Source: Actinomycetes bacterium (GTDB lineage: Bacteria > Actinomycetota > Acidimicrobiia > Acidimicrobiales > CADCSY01). Taken from it: a DNA stretch of 15,112 nucleotides. Numbering within the stretch: position 1 is the stretch's first letter; each line of letters opens with the position of its first letter. This document shows, in pieces, positions 14,202-15,112 of this stretch. The notes under the pieces are model-generated. The model did not search any database. It saw only the letters and a program-made list of their open reading frames with translations, and had not been told where the DNA came from. Location: assembly GCA_025464025.1 (NCBI GenBank), contig JAODBP010000153.1, forward strand, positions 1-15,112. Reading direction: 5' to 3'. A program made the translations under genes and the position numbers.

Positions 14202-14231
14202 ACCATAGGCAAGCATCTGCTTGCCTGTCGA
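14202..14231 (-). promoter_or_regulatory. arsR promoter with embedded 9-2-9 operator palindrome
   Basis: On the minus strand TCGACA (14231-14226, one mismatch to TTGACA) and TATGGT (14207-14202) are separated by 18 bp. AGGCAAGCA (14207-14215), TC and TGCTTGCCT (14218-14226) form a perfect palindrome that fills the spacer exactly. Eight bases separate the -10 from the GTG start of arsR, so the mRNA is probably leaderless or nearly so. This is the expected layout for ArsR autorepression. Confidence 0.65.
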
Positions 14232-14232
14232 G

Positions 14233-15112
14233 CTACGGCCCGCGGCTGCGTTGTCGGTTGTGGAAGCCGCAGGCGGGTCGGCCGTTCCAGGTGCGGGTGG
14301 GGCCATCTTTGGAGTACTCGATGATGTGGTCGATCTGGGCGTCCTCGGCGGGGGTCTCGCAGGTGTCTTCGAAGCACTCGAGGCCTTCGAGCTCGACCGC
14401 CCGGCGGGTGGCGCCGAGGAAGCAGCGTTGCTCGCCGATGTCGATCACCCGGGACCGAGGGTTGAACACGGCCCGCTCGATCATCGCGTCGGACAGGTAC
14501 GGCACCAGGGAGCCCGGAGTGACGACGGTGCGGTTGGAGAGCTCGCAGATGCGGTCCTTGAACGTCTCGTAGCCCACGAACACGGTGAACAGCGGCGCCG
14601 GCCGGCGCGCATCCTTCGGGACGGAGCGGGCGCGGATCGCCATCTCCACGAACGCGTCGGCCCGACGCTGCTTCGGGGTGCGCTGCAGCTCGGTGACCAG
14701 TGGGTCGCGACCGAGGCGTTCCTTCGCTTCGGCCCAGTCCGCCTGGAACAGCTTGGCTTCGATCTCCGTGAGCGTGACGTTCACGATCGTGCCGGAGATC
14801 GGGTCGAGCGTGAGCTTCCCGAACCACATCCCCTCGAACGACTGGTCGAGATGGGCCTCACGCCGGTCGTGCTGCTTGGCCGCGTCCTGGTCGGCGCCGT
14901 CAGGATCGGCGTGCTGCAACCAGTAGTCCACGGTCCGACAGAAGTGCTTGAACGTCATCGACCGGCCGTAGCCGACGAGCATCTGCTCGTCCCGCTCGAA
15001 GAACACCGCCGTGTGCGGCGTCCGGGCCCGGCACAGCTTCACCACGTGCTGCTCGTGCAACGCACCCGCCAACCACGCCTCAGCGGTAGCCGGCATGGTG
15101 CGCAGCTCACGA
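14233..15112 (-). CDS. DUF222 / HNH endonuclease domain protein (5' end outside window)
   Basis: About 292 C-terminal residues are visible; the frame is open through the right edge and the start is not in the window. The N-terminal part reads RELRTMPATAEAWLAGALHEQHVV and later GMWFGKLTLDPISGTIV and RTPKQRRADAFVEMAIRA, all typical of DUF222 (13E12-repeat-like) proteins. The C-terminus is an HNH nuclease: CFEDTCETPAEDAQIDHIIEYSKDG...NGRPACGFHNRQR, with the DH, N and H positions and Cys pairs for zinc. These proteins occur in many dispersed copies in actinobacteria, and their role is poorly defined. The gene ends 2 nt before the arsR -35, and an ATG at 15096 is probably internal rather than the start. 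Confidence 0.88.
   Translation of the reverse strand, partial: RELRTMPATAEAWLAGALHEQHVVKLCRARTPHTAVFFERDEQMLVGYGRSMTFKHFCRTVDYWLQHADPDGADQDAAKQHDRREAHLDQSFEGMWFGKLTLDPISGTIVNVTLTEIEAKLFQADWAEAKERLGRDPLVTELQRTPKQRRADAFVEMAIRARSVPKDARRPAPLFTVFVGYETFKDRICELSNRTVVTPGSLVPYLSDAMIERAVFNPRSRVIDIGEQRCFLGATRRAVELEGLECFEDTCETPAEDAQIDHIIEYSKDGPTRTWNGRPACGFHNRQRSRGP

Overview
This is a high-GC bacterial window with the look of an actinobacterium, probably the Acidimicrobiia or a relative. That placement is inference, resting on base composition, frequent GTG starts, apparent leaderless genes, a DUF222/HNH endonuclease, and the mix of SDR, luciferase-like and amidohydrolase families. No rRNA, tRNA, CRISPR array or insertion sequence was recognised. 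Almost the whole window is coding; the only long gap (6201-6668) holds a large imperfect palindrome.

Layout. (1) 1-3926, minus strand: a branched-chain-amino-acid-type (HAAT) ABC importer operon, read as lipoprotein binding protein, then a fused LivH-LivM permease, then a LivG-type ATPase cut by the left edge. A perfect 15-bp hairpin lies between the first two genes. (2) 4073-6200, plus strand, divergent from the importer: three tandem short-chain dehydrogenase/reductase (SDR) genes. The middle one has lost both the nucleotide-binding glycines and the catalytic residues. A 12-bp hairpin overlaps the last stop codon. (3) 6203-6649: a roughly 450-bp imperfect inverted repeat between two convergent operons. 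(4) 6669-12051, minus strand: a tightly coupled operon of GntR/FCD regulator, large molybdopterin subunit (form II CoxL / xanthine dehydrogenase family), amidohydrolase-2, class II aldolase/adducin-like protein and DUF983 membrane protein. Three of its four junctions are 4-base ATGA/GTGA overlaps. (5) 12083-13502, plus strand, divergent from gntR: a luciferase-like monooxygenase and a VOC protein. The short divergent gap carries a perfect 15-bp palindrome that is the obvious GntR operator candidate. (6) 13518-14193, minus strand: an ArsR regulator and a second VOC protein that overlap by 110 nt, preceded by a promoter whose spacer is a perfect 9-2-9 palindrome. (7) 14233-15112, minus strand: a DUF222/HNH endonuclease cut by the right edge.

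Taken together, regions 1-5 look like an uptake and catabolism locus for a small organic acid or amide, or an aromatic or alicyclic acid: importer, dehydrogenases, Mo-hydroxylase-like subunit, amidohydrolase/decarboxylase, flavin or F420 monooxygenase. The substrate cannot be read from the sequence. Several enzymes depart from their family's catalytic consensus (middle SDR, Mo subunit Glu to Gln, aldolase-like protein without the aldolase Glu), and these are the most interesting features here.
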